Shown here: in pieces, positions 17,146 to 27,027 of the stretch
Position numbering within the stretch: position 1 is the stretch's first letter
How the letters are laid out: each line of letters starts with the position of its first letter
Assembly (NCBI GenBank): GCA_027486345.1
Contig: JAIXPH010000036.1
Location: forward strand, 1-64,000
Direction of reading: 5' to 3'
From: Paracoccaceae bacterium
GTDB taxonomy: Bacteria > Pseudomonadota > Alphaproteobacteria > Rhodobacterales > Rhodobacteraceae
Length of the DNA stretch: 64,000 nucleotides
Position numbers and translations under genes: made by a program
The notes under the pieces: generated by a model
What the model saw: the letters and a program-made list of their open reading frames with translations, nothing else
What the model was told of the DNA's origin: nothing
Databases searched by the model: none

Positions 17146-17760
17146 ATGGCGGCCCGCATGACCGATCCCAAGACACATTCCCTGCTGGAGGACGCCCAAG
17201 GGCTGGCCTTTGGCGCCACCATGGCCAGTTTCGGCATCGTGATCCTGACGCAACTGGGCATGATCACCGGCCAGACGGCGGGGCTGGCGGTGCTGATCTC
17301 TTACGCCACGGGCCTTGGCTTTGGCCCGGTGTTCTTTGCGATCAACATCCCCTTCTACTGGTTCGGCTACCGCCGCATGGGGCTGGCCTTTACCGTCAAG
17401 ACCTTTGCCGCCGTGGCCGCGCTTTCGGCCCTGTCGGCGCTGATGCCCGGCTGGGTCCGCTTTGAGCATCTGAACCCCGCCTTTGGCGCGGTGCTGTTCG
17501 GCTTTGTCTCGGGTGCGGCCCTCTTGGCCATCTTTCGCCATGGGGCCAGCCTTGGCGGCATCGGCATCCTCGCGCTCTATCTGCAAGACAAGACCGGCTT
17601 TCGCGCCGGGCAGACGCAGCTGATCTTTGACGCGGTGCTGTTTGCCATCGCCCTGACCTTCCTGCCTTGGGCCATGGTGGGCTGGTCCTTCCTTGGCGCG
17701 GCGGTGGTCAATCTGGTCATCGCCATCAACCACCGCCGCGACCGTTACGTCGCAACCTGA
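17146..17760 (+). CDS. YitT-like integral membrane protein, copy 2
   Basis: The protein has 204 residues and is a tandem paralogue of the preceding gene: same opening (MTDPKTHSLLED), same hydrophobic profile, 'GQTAGLAVLISYATG' and C-terminal 'NHRRDRYVAT'. The ATG at 17146 follows AAGG; the ATG at 17158 matches the paralogue's start and is equally possible. Copies have diverged substantially, so the duplication is not recent. Transport substrate unknown. Confidence 0.75.
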   Translation: MAARMTDPKTHSLLEDAQGLAFGATMASFGIVILTQLGMITGQTAGLAVLISYATGLGFGPVFFAINIPFYWFGYRRMGLAFTVKTFAAVAALSALSALMPGWVRFEHLNPAFGAVLFGFVSGAALLAIFRHGASLGGIGILALYLQDKTGFRAGQTQLIFDAVLFAIALTFLPWAMVGWSFLGAAVVNLVIAINHRRDRYVAT

Positions 17761-17858
17761 GCCGCTTTCGCAACCGCAGCAAGGTTTCGCTGGCCTTTCC
17801 GGGCGATCCGGGCTATGGCCCGCGCGAAACCCAAGTGACATGAAAAGAGACGCCCCCG

Positions 17859-19676
17859 ATGGAGCTTCGCAACATCGCCATCATCGCACACGTTGACCAC
17901 GGCAAGACCACGCTGGTTGACGAGCTGCTGAAACAATCCGGTTCCTTCCGCGACAATCAGGCCGTCAGCGAACGCGCGATGGACAGCAACGACATCGAAC
18001 GCGAACGCGGCATCACCATTCTGGCCAAATGCACGAGCGTCGAGCACAACGGCGTCCGCATCAACATCGTCGATACCCCCGGCCACGCCGATTTCGGCGG
18101 CGAGGTGGAGCGCATCCTGAACATGGTCGATGGTGTCTGCCTGCTGGTCGATGCCGCCGAAGGCCCGATGCCGCAGACGAAATTCGTGACCTCCAAGGCG
18201 CTGGCGCTGGGGCTGCGTCCCATTGTCGTGCTGAACAAGGTGGACAAGCCCGACGCCGAACCCGACCGCGCGCTGAACGAGGTGTTCGATCTGTTTGCCA
18301 ACCTTGGCGCGACGGATGAGCAGCTGGATTTCCCGCATCTTTACGCCTCGGGCCGCTCTGGCTGGGCGGATGAAAGCCTTGACGGGCCGCGCAAGGACCT
18401 GACGGCGCTGTTTGACCTGATCGTGAAACATGTGCCCGCGCCCAAGCAGATCGCGCAGGCGGCAGAGCCGTTCCGCATGCTGGCCACCACCCTGTCGGCC
18501 GACCCGTTCATCGGGCGCATCCTGACCGGGCGCGTGGAATCCGGCACGTTGAAGGTGGGCGAGCAGCTCAAGGCGCTCAGCCGCACCGGCGAGCGGATCG
18601 AACAGTTCCGCGTGACCAAGATCCTCGCCTTCCGGGGCCTGACCCAGACCGCCATCGACGTGGCAGAAGCCGGTGACATCGTCACCATCGCGGGCATGTC
18701 CAAGGCGACCGTGGCCGATACGCTCTGCGCGCTGGAGGTGGACACCGCCATCCCGGCCCAGCCGATCGACCCGCCGACCATCACCGTCACCTTCGGCATC
18801 AACGACAGCCCGCTGGCGGGCCGTGATGGCAGCAAGGTGCAATCGCGCGTCATCCGCGACCGGCTGAACCGCGAAGCCGAAGTGAACGTCGCCATCAAGA
18901 TCGCCGACACACCCGGCGGCGAGGCCTTCGAGGTTTCGGGCCGCGGCGAACTCCAGATGGGCGTGCTCATCGAGAACATGCGCCGCGAAGGGTTTGAACT
19001 GTCGATCAGCCGCCCGCGCGTGATCTTCAAGGACGAAGACGGCGTGCGGATGGAACCGGTGGAAGAGGTCATCGTCGATGTCGATGACGAATACTCCGGC
19101 GCCGTGATCGACAAGCTGACCGGCGAGCGCAAGGGCGATCTGGTCGAGATGAAACCGGCCGGCGTCGGCAAGACCCGGATCATCGCCCATGTGCCCTCGC
19201 GCGGCTTGATCGGCTATCATGGCCAGTTCCTGACCGACACGCGCGGCACCGGCGTTCTGAACCGCATCTTCCACGGCTGGGTCCCGCACAAGGGCCCGAT
19301 CCAGGGCCGCCGTCAGGGCGTTCTGATCTCGATGGAGAACGGGGTCTCGGTCTCTTACGCGCTGTGGAACCTCGAAGAGCGCGGCCGCATGTTCATCGGT
19401 CCGCAGGAAAACGTCTATGAGGGCATGATCATCGGCGAACACAGCCGCGACAATGACCTCGAGGTGAACCCGCTGAAGGGCAAGAAGCTGACCAACGTCC
19501 GCGCTTCGGGAACCGATGAGGCCGTGCGCCTGACGCCCCATATCAAGATGTCGCTGGAAGAGGCGATTGCCTATATCGACGACGACGAACTGGTCGAAGT
19601 CACGCCCAAGATCATCCGCCTGCGCAAGCGCGTCCTTGACCCGCATGAGCGCAAGCGCCAGTCGCGCAGCGCCTGA
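17859..19676 (+). CDS. typA: Translational GTPase TypA/BipA
   Basis: Ribosome-associated GTPase involved in 50S assembly and stress or cold adaptation. The protein has 605 residues. G1 'AHVDHGKTT' (about residues 10-18), switch region 'ERERGITI', G3 '[11 protein letters not shown]' and G4 'NKVDKP' are present, followed by the BipA-specific C-terminus ('[20 protein letters not shown]', '[19 protein letters not shown]'). The start [15 protein letters not shown] matches the family. A bidirectional terminator follows. Confidence 0.97.
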   Translation: MELRNIAIIAHVDHGKTTLVDELLKQSGSFRDNQAVSERAMDSNDIERERGITILAKCTSVEHNGVRINIVDTPGHADFGGEVERILNMVDGVCLLVDAAEGPMPQTKFVTSKALALGLRPIVVLNKVDKPDAEPDRALNEVFDLFANLGATDEQLDFPHLYASGRSGWADESLDGPRKDLTALFDLIVKHVPAPKQIAQAAEPFRMLATTLSADPFIGRILTGRVESGTLKVGEQLKALSRTGERIEQFRVTKILAFRGLTQTAIDVAEAGDIVTIAGMSKATVADTLCALEVDTAIPAQPIDPPTITVTFGINDSPLAGRDGSKVQSRVIRDRLNREAEVNVAIKIADTPGGEAFEVSGRGELQMGVLIENMRREGFELSISRPRVIFKDEDGVRMEPVEEVIVDVDDEYSGAVIDKLTGERKGDLVEMKPAGVGKTRIIAHVPSRGLIGYHGQFLTDTRGTGVLNRIFHGWVPHKGPIQGRRQGVLISMENGVSVSYALWNLEERGRMFIGPQENVYEGMIIGEHSRDNDLEVNPLKGKKLTNVRASGTDEAVRLTPHIKMSLEEAIAYIDDDELVEVTPKIIRLRKRVLDPHERKRQSRSA

Positions 19677-19707
19677 GCCGACGCGCGAAAACCGTTGATC
19701 CGAAATG

Positions 19708-19738
19708 AAAAACGGGCAGGTTCACCCTGCCCGTTTTT
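19708..19738. terminator. Bidirectional terminator between typA and the transglycosylase gene
   Basis: AAAAACGGGCAGG/CCTGCCCGTTTTT has 13-bp perfect arms and a 5-base loop. It serves both convergent genes. Confidence 0.9.
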
Positions 19739-19764
19739 CCGTTGTCTGGATCAGCCCGGAAGGA

Positions 19765-20367
19765 TCAGCCCAGAATGGCCTTCACGTAATTCTGCGTCTC
19801 TTCATAGGGCGGGATGCCGTCATTCGCCTCCACCGCCATCGGTCCCGCGTTATAGGCCGCCAGCGCCAGCCGCCATGAGCCGAAGCGGTCATACATCATC
19901 CGCAGATAACGGGCCCCGCCGCGCAGGTTGTCCGCGGGATCGTTGATGTCCACGCCCAAAAGACGGGCGGTGTCGGGCATCAGTTGCGCCAGACCCGTTG
20001 CCCCCTTGTGGCTGACGGCCCCCGGGTTCCAGCCGCTTTCGCGCTGCACCAGACGCAGGAACAGGTCTTCGGGGATGCCATGCTCTGCCGCCGCCGCCTT
20101 GGCCTCATCCAGATATTCGCCCTTGTAATTGCCGCCCCAGACCGGGATCGACTCGGTCCCGCTGCTTTCGGTCTTCGGCTTCAGCCGGGCCGATGCTTCA
20201 TACTGTTTGGCAAGACGCCCATCCAACAACTTGGATTGCTTGCGGAAAATATCCATGCGGGATTGCGATCCGCCCCCGCCCAGAACCAAACCCTCGGCCC
20301 CGGCAACCCCGGCACCGCCCCCAAAGGCAAGCGCCACGGCCAAGGCCAGCGCAACATTGACCCGCAT
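19765..20367 (-). CDS. Lytic transglycosylase (SLT domain), exported
   Basis: Periplasmic muramidase-type enzyme that cleaves peptidoglycan. The protein has 200 residues. A signal peptide with cleavage near 'GVAGAEG' (about residue 24) precedes a ~65-residue linker. An SLT domain follows with catalytic Glu110 in '[15 protein letters not shown]', then '[18 protein letters not shown]' and '[12 protein letters not shown]'. It stands alone on the minus strand, divergent from ssb. The substrate detail (spanning, septal or local) is not determinable. Confidence 0.9.
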   Translation of the reverse strand: MRVNVALALAVALAFGGGAGVAGAEGLVLGGGGSQSRMDIFRKQSKLLDGRLAKQYEASARLKPKTESSGTESIPVWGGNYKGEYLDEAKAAAAEHGIPEDLFLRLVQRESGWNPGAVSHKGATGLAQLMPDTARLLGVDINDPADNLRGGARYLRMMYDRFGSWRLALAAYNAGPMAVEANDGIPPYEETQNYVKAILG

Positions 20368-20560
20368 GACATCGTCCTGTCGAAACCAGATGCAGGACTA
20401 TAGCCGAAAACACCGGTTTGGCGAGTCCCCCCCTGCGGGCGGTGCCCTGCCGATGCTGCCGCGCGCATTGCGGGCGCGGGTTCTGGGCGGTATAGACTTT
20501 TCGTTAACCAGACCGGGGCAGACTGCCCCGGCATCCAGAAGGAATCGGGGGACAACGCGC

Positions 20561-21100
20561 ATGGCAGGTTCGGTCAACAAGGTCATCATCGTCGGCAATC
20601 TGGGCCGCGACCCGGAAGTGCGGAGCTTCCCGAATGGCGGCAAGGTGGTCAACCTGCGCATCGCCACCTCGGAAACCTGGCGCGACCGCAACACCGGCGA
20701 ACGCAAGGAACGCACCGAATGGCATTCGGTGGCGATCTTCAACGAAAACCTTGCCAAGATTGCCGAACAATATCTGCGCAAAGGCTCCACCGTCTATATC
20801 GAGGGGCAGTTGGAAACCCGCAAATGGCAGGACCAGACCGGGGCTGACCGCTACACGACCGAAGTCGTGCTGCGCCAGTATCGCGGCGAACTGACCCTGC
20901 TGGGCGGGCGTGGTGACGGCGGCGGCGGCGGGATGGATGATCGCGGCGGCTATGACGACTATCAGGGCGGCACCCCGTCGGGCGGTGGTTCGGGCGGCTC
21001 GGCTCGTTCGGGCGGTGGCGGCGGCTATGGCGGCGGCGCATCTGGTGGCATGGGCGGGGGGGGCGGCCGCTCCGACATGGACGACGAAATCCCGTTCTGA
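20561..21100 (+). CDS. ssb: Single-stranded DNA-binding protein
   Basis: The 179-residue protein protects single-stranded DNA in replication and repair. The OB fold occupies about residues 1-115 ('[18 protein letters not shown]', '[12 protein letters not shown]', '[15 protein letters not shown]'). A long Gly-rich linker and the conserved acidic tip 'DMDDEIPF', which recruits partner proteins, complete it. The ATG at 20561 matches homologues ('MAGSVNKV'). A terminator lies just downstream. Confidence 0.97.
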   Translation: MAGSVNKVIIVGNLGRDPEVRSFPNGGKVVNLRIATSETWRDRNTGERKERTEWHSVAIFNENLAKIAEQYLRKGSTVYIEGQLETRKWQDQTGADRYTTEVVLRQYRGELTLLGGRGDGGGGGMDDRGGYDDYQGGTPSGGGSGGSARSGGGGGYGGGASGGMGGGGGRSDMDDEIPF

Positions 21101-21122
21101 CGCCGAAAGCACCGGAAGGGAC

Positions 21123-21151
21123 AAAGGGTCGCTGCGGCGGCCCTTTTCTTT
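21123..21151 (+). terminator. Intrinsic terminator of ssb
   Basis: Stem AAAGGGTCGC/GCGGCCCTTT (10 bp with one wobble), 4-base loop, followed by TCTTTT. Confidence 0.85.
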
Positions 21152-21241
21152 TGTGTGCCAAGGGCGTGAAGCCGCCCGCTGGGCGCTGGACCTTGGCCCC
21201 GGCATTCCCTATATAATCGCTCAACAACACGCAGGACAGCC

Positions 21242-21604
21242 ATGACGCAGGTTCAGGACAAGCTTGAGGGCACGCCGCTGATCGCGCCCTCCTCCACGGA
21301 TCACCCGCTCTACGATCAGGTCGTCGATGCCTGCCGCACGGTGTTCGACCCCGAGATTCCGGTGAACATCTATGATCTCGGTCTCGTCTATACGATTGAC
21401 ATCACGGATGAAAATGACGTCTCCATCCTGATGACGCTGACCGCGCCGGGATGCCCGGTGGCGGGCGAAATGCCCGGTTGGGTGCAGGACGCGGTGGAGC
21501 CTCTCGCCGGGGTGAAATCGGTCGCGGTCAAGATGACCTTTGATCCGCCTTGGGGCATGGACATGATGTCCGATGAGGCGCGTCTCGAACTCGGTTTCAT
21601 GTAA
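21242..21604 (+). CDS. SufT-like MIP18/DUF59 Fe-S assembly protein
   Basis: The protein has 120 residues and belongs to the MIP18 (DUF59) family that helps mature Fe-S proteins; members with this shape are called SufT. Signatures are 'VFDPEIPVNIYDLGLVY', 'MTLTAPGCPVAGEMPGWV' with the conserved cysteine, and 'TFDPPWGMDMMSDEARLELG'. In related genomes it usually ends the suf operon after sufS. Here it is 18 kb away from sufS, paired with the A-type carrier that follows 77 bases later. Confidence 0.92.
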   Translation: MTQVQDKLEGTPLIAPSSTDHPLYDQVVDACRTVFDPEIPVNIYDLGLVYTIDITDENDVSILMTLTAPGCPVAGEMPGWVQDAVEPLAGVKSVAVKMTFDPPWGMDMMSDEARLELGFM

Positions 21605-21681
21605 CGCGTCTGGCGGACCAGGCCAGCGCTTGGAATTCCTGCATTCCGGCCTTATCTTATGCGCAGAAACAGGAGAGTCCT

Positions 21682-22041
21682 ATGTTCGGCATCCCCGGCA
21701 AACAAGCTGTCACCCTGACCAGCGCCGCCACCCGGCAGATCGCGCGCCTGATGGCGCAGAACGGCACGGCGGGTCTGCGGATCGGCGTGAAGAAAGGCGG
21801 CTGCGCGGGCATGGAATACACCATGGACTTCGCCACCAGCGTCAATCCGATGGATGAAATCGTGGAACAGGACGGCGCGCGGGTGATGATCGCCCCGATG
21901 GCGCAGATGTTCCTGTTCGGGACAGAGATCGACTATCAGACCTCGCTGCTGGAATCCGGCTTCAAGTTCAACAATCCCAACGTGGCCGAGGCCTGCGGCT
22001 GCGGCGAGTCGATCAAATTCAAGGACCAGCCCGCCGCGTAA
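21682..22041 (+). CDS. A-type Fe-S carrier (SufA/IscA/ErpA family)
   Basis: The 119-residue protein delivers assembled Fe-S clusters to target proteins. The three ligand cysteines are present: Cys41 ('KKGGCAGMEY') and Cys105/Cys107 ('EACGCGESIKF'). An AGGAGAG ribosome binding site precedes the ATG. Which of SufA, IscA or ErpA it is cannot be settled by reading; partnership with the upstream sufT-like gene argues for SufA. The last codons (AAGGACCAGCCCGCCGC) recur 30 bases after the stop. Confidence 0.92.
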   Translation: MFGIPGKQAVTLTSAATRQIARLMAQNGTAGLRIGVKKGGCAGMEYTMDFATSVNPMDEIVEQDGARVMIAPMAQMFLFGTEIDYQTSLLESGFKFNNPNVAEACGCGESIKFKDQPAA

Positions 22042-22109
22042 GACGCGTCTGGCTTCAGGCAAGGTCAAGGACCAGCCCGCCGCCAGACCTTCTTTTCTGC
22101 GCGTCGTTT

Positions 22110-22162
22110 TCTCTGCCCAAATATCCTGCGGGAGGGTCTGGGAGGGTGCAAAACCCTCCCAG
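22110..22162. terminator. AAATATCC element plus hairpin between the A-type carrier gene and hutC
   Basis: The 18-mer TCTCTGCCCAAATATCCT (identical to 10871-10888) is followed by CTGGGAGGGT-GCAAA-ACCCTCCCAG (22138-22162, 10-bp arms). It lies in a convergent gap, so it probably ends transcripts from one or both sides, although no long T tract is present. Confidence 0.65.
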
Positions 22163-22182
22163 CGCCAGCCCCAAACTCGACG

Positions 22183-22866
22183 TCAGACCATCATCTGCAC
22201 CCGATGCCCCGGCGCGTGGGTCAGCCGCAGAAGGGTAATCGGCTGATCCCCGCTCCATGTCGTGCGCTCCATCACCAACAGCGCCGCGCCTGCCGTCACC
22301 CCGAACACCTCGGCCACGCGGCCCTCTGCCGCCTCGGCCAGAAAGGCCAGATCACCCGCGGTAAAGGCCAGCGTGCGCACCAGCCATTCATTGGCCGACA
22401 ACGCCGAGAAATCGGGGCACGGGTCCGGCAGCAGCGCGGGGTTCAGCCAGCGCGCCTCATGGGCATGGGGGTGACCATCCGCCAGATGCACGGTTTCCAG
22501 CCAGAGCATCGGCTGATCCGGGGCAAGGCCCAGCCGCGTGGTCACGGCCAGGGGCGGGAGCATCAGGCGGTGATCCAGCAGGCGGAAGGCATAGGCGCGG
22601 CCCTGCGCCTCGATCTCATGGCGCAGGATGGGGATGTCCAGCGTGGCGCGGCGCACCGGGGTTTCCGCGACCCGCGTGCCGGATTTGCGGCGGCGTTCCA
22701 GAAACCCGGCCTCGGCCAGCGCGGTCAGGGCGCGGTTGACCGTGGCGCGGGCGACGCCGAATTCCTGCGCCAGCGCCTCTTCGCCCGGGATCACCTGACC
22801 CGGCGGCCAGTCGCGGGCGCGGATGCGGCGCAGCACCTCGGCGCGGATGTCCTCCCAACCGGTCAC
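22183..22866 (-). CDS. hutC: Histidine-utilisation repressor HutC (GntR/HutC family)
   Basis: The protein has 227 residues: N-terminal winged HTH ('PGEEALAQEFGVARATVNRAL', about residues 25-45) and a C-terminal UTRA effector domain ('RTLAFTAGDLAFLAEAAEGRV', 'AALLVMERTTW'). In known systems urocanate releases HutC from hut promoters. The GTG start at 22866 overlaps the hutF stop as GTGA. Longer open frame upstream has no start support. It forms a two-gene operon with hutF, making the operon self-regulated through the palindrome at 24.25 kb. Confidence 0.93.
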   Translation of the reverse strand: MTGWEDIRAEVLRRIRARDWPPGQVIPGEEALAQEFGVARATVNRALTALAEAGFLERRRKSGTRVAETPVRRATLDIPILRHEIEAQGRAYAFRLLDHRLMLPPLAVTTRLGLAPDQPMLWLETVHLADGHPHAHEARWLNPALLPDPCPDFSALSANEWLVRTLAFTAGDLAFLAEAAEGRVAEVFGVTAGAALLVMERTTWSGDQPITLLRLTHAPGHRVQMMV

Positions 22867-24221
22867 AACCGCCCCCGCAGGTCGGCCATCACGGCGCGGA
22901 AGCGGGCGGCAATGGCATCGCGGGCGATGTGGCGGCCCTGTGTCACGATATGCCGTCCCGCTGACCACAGGTCCGTCACCAACCCCCCGCCCGCCGCAAA
23001 GATCGCGGCGTCCAGCAGCTCATCGCCCTGCCTGCCGTCCAGCGCCAAGGCGGTATCGTCCAGCGCCACAAGGTCCGCCCACAGCCCCGGTGCAATCGCT
23101 CCCGCCGCCCGCCCCGCGGCCTGCGCGCCGCCCGCCGCCGCGCCTTGCCACAGCACCCGGCCCGTGGACTGCGCCTCGGTCGCCAGCATCGCCCGGCCCT
23201 TGTCACGCAGGCGCTGCGAATATTCATAAAGCCTCAGCTCCCCCGTCAGGGTGATCTGCACGTTGCTGTCGGTGCCCACACCAAAGGCCCCGCCCGCCTG
23301 CGCCCAGTTCACCCCGTCGAAAATGCCATCGCCAAGGCTGGCCTCCGTCACCGGGCACAGCCCCGCCACCGCACCGGACCGAGCCAAGGCCGCCGTCTCC
23401 GCCGGGGTCATCTGGGTGCAATGGATCGGACACCAGCGCCCATCCACCGACGCATGGGCCAGCAGCCATTCCACCGGCCGCGCGCCGGTATGGGCGAGAA
23501 GTTCTTCAACCTCGGCCACTTGCTCGGCGATATGAATGTGGATCGGCCCTTCGGGCCGCAGGCTGGCAGCAACAGCCAATCCCTCCGGCGTCACCGCCCG
23601 CAGGGAATGGGGCGCCACGCCCAGCACGGCATCCCCCGGCAAGGCCGCCAGATGCGCCGCCGCGCCTTCCAGCAACCGGGCAAAGCGGTCTGGGTCATTG
23701 CCAAAGCGCACTTGCCCCTGCCCCAGCGCCCGCCCGTCGCACCCGCCGCGCTGATAGAGCACCGGCAGCAGCGTCAGCCCAAGGCCCGTCTCCGCCGCCG
23801 CCGCGACGATGCGGCCCGACATCTCGGCCAGATCGGCATGGGGCGCACCGCCAGACTGGTGGTGCAGGTAGTGGAATTCCGCCACCGCCGCATAGCCCGC
23901 CTCGGCCATCTCCACCATGGCCTGCGCAGCGATGGCCTGCACCTGATCCGGGGTCAGGTGGTCCAGAAAGCGGTACATCAGATCCCGCCACGTCCAGAAA
24001 CTGTCCCGCCCCGCGCCGCGCTTTTCCGTCATCCCCGCCATGGCACGCTGGAAGGTGTGGGAATGCAGGTTCACCGGTGCGGGCAGCAGCACGCCCACCG
24101 CCTGCCCCGCGCCCTGCACACCGGGCGTCACCGCCGCGATCCGCCCGCCCTCCACCGTCACGGTCACATCGCTTTGCCAACCATCAGCGGTCAGGGCGTG
24201 GCGCGCATGCAGGAGGGTCAT
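22863..24221 (-). CDS. hutF: Formimidoylglutamate deiminase HutF
   Basis: Amidohydrolase-family enzyme that deiminates N-formimino-L-glutamate to N-formyl-L-glutamate plus ammonia. The protein has 452 residues. Metal ligands appear in '[15 protein letters not shown]', 'IHIHIAEQ', 'PIHCTQMTP' and 'VGTDSNVQ', and the HutF-type '[13 protein letters not shown]' follows. The ATG at 24221 is preferred to the open frame beyond, which would run through the operator. It is the first gene of hutF-hutC and divergent from hutIHU. Confidence 0.95.
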   Translation of the reverse strand: MTLLHARHALTADGWQSDVTVTVEGGRIAAVTPGVQGAGQAVGVLLPAPVNLHSHTFQRAMAGMTEKRGAGRDSFWTWRDLMYRFLDHLTPDQVQAIAAQAMVEMAEAGYAAVAEFHYLHHQSGGAPHADLAEMSGRIVAAAAETGLGLTLLPVLYQRGGCDGRALGQGQVRFGNDPDRFARLLEGAAAHLAALPGDAVLGVAPHSLRAVTPEGLAVAASLRPEGPIHIHIAEQVAEVEELLAHTGARPVEWLLAHASVDGRWCPIHCTQMTPAETAALARSGAVAGLCPVTEASLGDGIFDGVNWAQAGGAFGVGTDSNVQITLTGELRLYEYSQRLRDKGRAMLATEAQSTGRVLWQGAAAGGAQAAGRAAGAIAPGLWADLVALDDTALALDGRQGDELLDAAIFAAGGGLVTDLWSAGRHIVTQGRHIARDAIAARFRAVMADLRGRL

Positions 24222-24248
24222 CGGAAACCTCGGCTTGACTTGGGGCAT

Positions 24249-24262
24249 TATGTCTAGACATA
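24249..24262. promoter_or_regulatory. Putative HutC operator in the hutF/hutI divergent promoter
   Basis: TATGTCTAGACATA is a perfect 14-bp palindrome, 27 bases before hutF and 32 before hutI. Its right half AGACATA recurs at 24277-24283, 21 bases (two helical turns) downstream. The position and symmetry fit a GntR/HutC-family repressor site. Confidence 0.7.
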
Positions 24263-24294
24263 TTAGCGAGGCATCCAGACATAAGGCAAGCGGA

Positions 24295-25494
24295 ATGACG
24301 ATTCTCCTCACCGGATTGACGGCAACGACGATGGTGGGCGGCTATGGCCTGATCCGCGATGCCGCGCTCGTGCTGGAGGGTCGGCGCATCGCGTGGATCG
24401 GGCCGTTGAGCGACCTGCCCACAGGCTTTGCCGCTGCCGAACGCCATGACCTTGGCGGCCGCCTTGTCACTCCCGGCCTGATCGATTGCCACAGCCATAT
24501 CGTCTTTGCCGGTCACCGCGCGGGCGAATTCGAAATGCGCCTGCAAGGGGCGAGTTACGAAGAGGTCGCCCGCGCCGGTGGGGGCATCCTGTCCACCGTC
24601 ACCGCAACCCGCGCGGCGGATCAGGCGGCCCTGACCGCCGCTGCGCTGCGCCGTCTGGACCGGATGCGCCGGACCGGGACCACGACCGTTGAGGTGAAAT
24701 CGGGCTATGGTCTGACGCTGGCGGATGAGATGAAACTACTGCGCGCCGCCCGCACCTTGGCGGATCTGTCACCGGTGACGATCCGCACCACCCACCTTGC
24801 CGCCCATGCCATCCCGCCCGAATTCAAGGGCCGCGCCGATGACTACATCGATCAGGTCGCCATCCCCTCGTTGCACGCCGCCCATGCCGAAGGGTTGGTC
24901 GATGCGGTGGACGCGTTCTGTGAAGGCATCGCCTTCTCGCCCGCGCAGGTGGAGCGTTTGTTCCACGCGGCCAAGGGTTTGGACCTGCCTGTTAAACTGC
25001 ACGCCGAACAATTGTCCGACCTTGACGGTGCCGCCCTTGCCGCGCGGTTCGGGGCCTTGTCGGCGGACCATCTGGAATATCTTTCACCCGCTGGCGTGGC
25101 CGCGATGGCCGCTGCCGGAACGGTGGCTGTGATCCTGCCGGGGGCGTTCTATACCTTGCGCGAAACGCAGGCCCCGCCGATTGCCGCCCTGCGCGCGGCG
25201 GGCGTGCCGATGGCGGTGGCCACCGACTGCAATCCCGGATCGTCGCCCATGACGTCCTTGCCCTTGGCGATGAACATGGCCTGCACCCTCTTCCGCATGA
25301 CCCCGCTTGAGGCGCTCTGTGGCGTGACGGTCCACGCCGCCCGCGCGCTCGGCCTGTCGGATCGGGGGCAGTTGGCCCCCGGCCTGCGCGCCGATCTTGC
25401 GGTGTGGGAGGCCGACCATCCCGCCGAACTGTCCTACGCCATTGGGGCCGACACCCTGCATCAGACCATCATCGGAGGCCGCCTTGACGCCTGA
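24295..25494 (+). CDS. hutI: Imidazolonepropionase HutI
   Basis: Amidohydrolase that opens imidazolone-5-propionate to N-formimino-L-glutamate, third step of histidine breakdown. The protein has 399 residues. Metal and catalytic residues lie in '[19 protein letters not shown]', '[14 protein letters not shown]', 'KLHAEQLSD' and '[11 protein letters not shown]'. The ATG at 24295 follows the operator closely. Its end overlaps hutH by 11 bases. Confidence 0.96.
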   Translation: MTILLTGLTATTMVGGYGLIRDAALVLEGRRIAWIGPLSDLPTGFAAAERHDLGGRLVTPGLIDCHSHIVFAGHRAGEFEMRLQGASYEEVARAGGGILSTVTATRAADQAALTAAALRRLDRMRRTGTTTVEVKSGYGLTLADEMKLLRAARTLADLSPVTIRTTHLAAHAIPPEFKGRADDYIDQVAIPSLHAAHAEGLVDAVDAFCEGIAFSPAQVERLFHAAKGLDLPVKLHAEQLSDLDGAALAARFGALSADHLEYLSPAGVAAMAAAGTVAVILPGAFYTLRETQAPPIAALRAAGVPMAVATDCNPGSSPMTSLPLAMNMACTLFRMTPLEALCGVTVHAARALGLSDRGQLAPGLRADLAVWEADHPAELSYAIGADTLHQTIIGGRLDA

Positions 25495-27019
25495 CATCGA
25501 AACCCTGATCCCCGGCGCGGTGACGCTGGCGCAGTTGGAGCGAATCTATCGCAGCGGTGCCGCCGCCCGGCTGGACGAGTCCGCGCGTCCCGGGGTCGAG
25601 CGTGCCGCATCCCGCATTGCCGCAGCGGCGGCGGGGTCGGCAGCGGTCTATGGGGTCAACACCGGCTTTGGCAAGCTGGCCAGCATCAAGATCGCGGCGC
25701 AGGATACTGAAACCCTGCAAAAAAACCTGATCCTGTCGCATTGCTGCGGCGTGGGCGAGCCGATGCCGCGCAATGTGGCGCGGTTGATGATGGTGCTGAA
25801 ACTTCTGTCCTTGGGGCGTGGGGCGTCCGGCGTGCGGTGGGAGGTGATCGCGCTGTTGCAAGACATGCTGGCGCGCGGCGTCACGCCGGTCATTCCGGCG
25901 CAAGGGTCGGTGGGTGCGTCGGGCGACCTTGCCCCCTTGGCACATATGACCGCCGCCATGCTGGGCGCAGGTCAGGCGGAATACGGCGGTCAGGTGAAAC
26001 CCGCCGCCGAAGCCCTTGCCGAGGCTGGACTTTCCCCGATCACACTCGGCGCGAAAGAAGGGCTTGCGCTTATCAACGGCACCCAATTCTCCACCTCTTA
26101 CGCTTTGGTGGGTCTGTTCGACGGCTGGCGCAATGCCCGCGCGGCGCTGGTGATCTCGGCGCTGTCCACCGATGCGATCATGGGCTCCACCGCGCCTTTG
26201 CATCCCGACATCCACGCCCTGCGCGGCCATGCCGGGCAGATCGAGGCGGCGGCGGTGATGCGCGCCCTGCTGGACGGTTCCGTGATCCGCGAAAGCCATC
26301 GTGAGGGCGATACGCGGGTGCAGGACCCCTATTGCATCCGCTGCCAGCCGCAGGTCACGGGTGCCGCGATGGATGTGCTGCGTCAGGCGGCCCGCACGTT
26401 GGAGATTGAAGCGAACGCTGCCACCGACAACCCGCTGGTGCTGGCGGATGGGCAGATTGTCTCGGGTGGGAACTTTCACGCCGAACCCGTTGGTTTTGCA
26501 GCTGATATGATTGCGCTGGCCCTGTCCGAGATTGGCGCGATTGCACAGCGCCGGGTGGCCTTGATGGTGGACCCGGGGCTGAGCTTCGACCTGCCGCCGT
26601 TTCTGACGCCGAACCCCGGCCTGAACTCCGGCCTGATGATCGCTGAAGTGACAACGGCAGCTTTGATGAGCGAGAACAAACACTTGGCGCATCCAACGGT
26701 CACGGACAGCACGCCCACCTCCGCCAATCAAGAGGATCACGTCAGCATGGCCGCCCATGGCGCGCGGCGCTTGTCGCGGATGAACACCAATCTGTCGGCC
26801 ATTCTGGGGGTCGAGGCGATGTGCGCCGCCCAAGGGGTAGAGTTTCGCGCGCCCCTGACCACCTCCGCGCCCTTGGCGCGCGTTCTGGCGCGGTTGCGTC
26901 AGGATGTGGCGACGCTGGGCGAAGACCGCTACCTCGCCCCCGATCTTGAGGCGGCGGCTGCCCTCGTGGCGGCTGACGCGCTGGCAACCTCTGCCGATAT
27001 CCCCTTGCCCTGCTTGTGA
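25484..27019 (+). CDS. hutH: Histidine ammonia-lyase HutH
   Basis: First step of histidine degradation: histidine to urocanate and ammonia. The protein has 511 residues. The electrophilic MIO cofactor forms from Ala145-Ser146-Gly147 in '[15 protein letters not shown]'. Active-site '[11 protein letters not shown]' and 'NPLVLADG' are present. The start is the TTG at 25484, preceded by a good GGAGG ribosome binding site inside the hutI end; no suitable ATG exists. Confidence 0.96.
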   Translation: MTPDIETLIPGAVTLAQLERIYRSGAAARLDESARPGVERAASRIAAAAAGSAAVYGVNTGFGKLASIKIAAQDTETLQKNLILSHCCGVGEPMPRNVARLMMVLKLLSLGRGASGVRWEVIALLQDMLARGVTPVIPAQGSVGASGDLAPLAHMTAAMLGAGQAEYGGQVKPAAEALAEAGLSPITLGAKEGLALINGTQFSTSYALVGLFDGWRNARAALVISALSTDAIMGSTAPLHPDIHALRGHAGQIEAAAVMRALLDGSVIRESHREGDTRVQDPYCIRCQPQVTGAAMDVLRQAARTLEIEANAATDNPLVLADGQIVSGGNFHAEPVGFAADMIALALSEIGAIAQRRVALMVDPGLSFDLPPFLTPNPGLNSGLMIAEVTTAALMSENKHLAHPTVTDSTPTSANQEDHVSMAAHGARRLSRMNTNLSAILGVEAMCAAQGVEFRAPLTTSAPLARVLARLRQDVATLGEDRYLAPDLEAAAALVAADALATSADIPLPCL

Positions 27020-27027
27020 GATTCACC

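Noticed and set aside
17745-19646. 633-codon open frame on the minus strand opposite typA
   Set aside because: It is an antisense shadow of a certain gene, with His/Gln/Arg/Gly-rich composition and no motif; typical of high-GC DNA.
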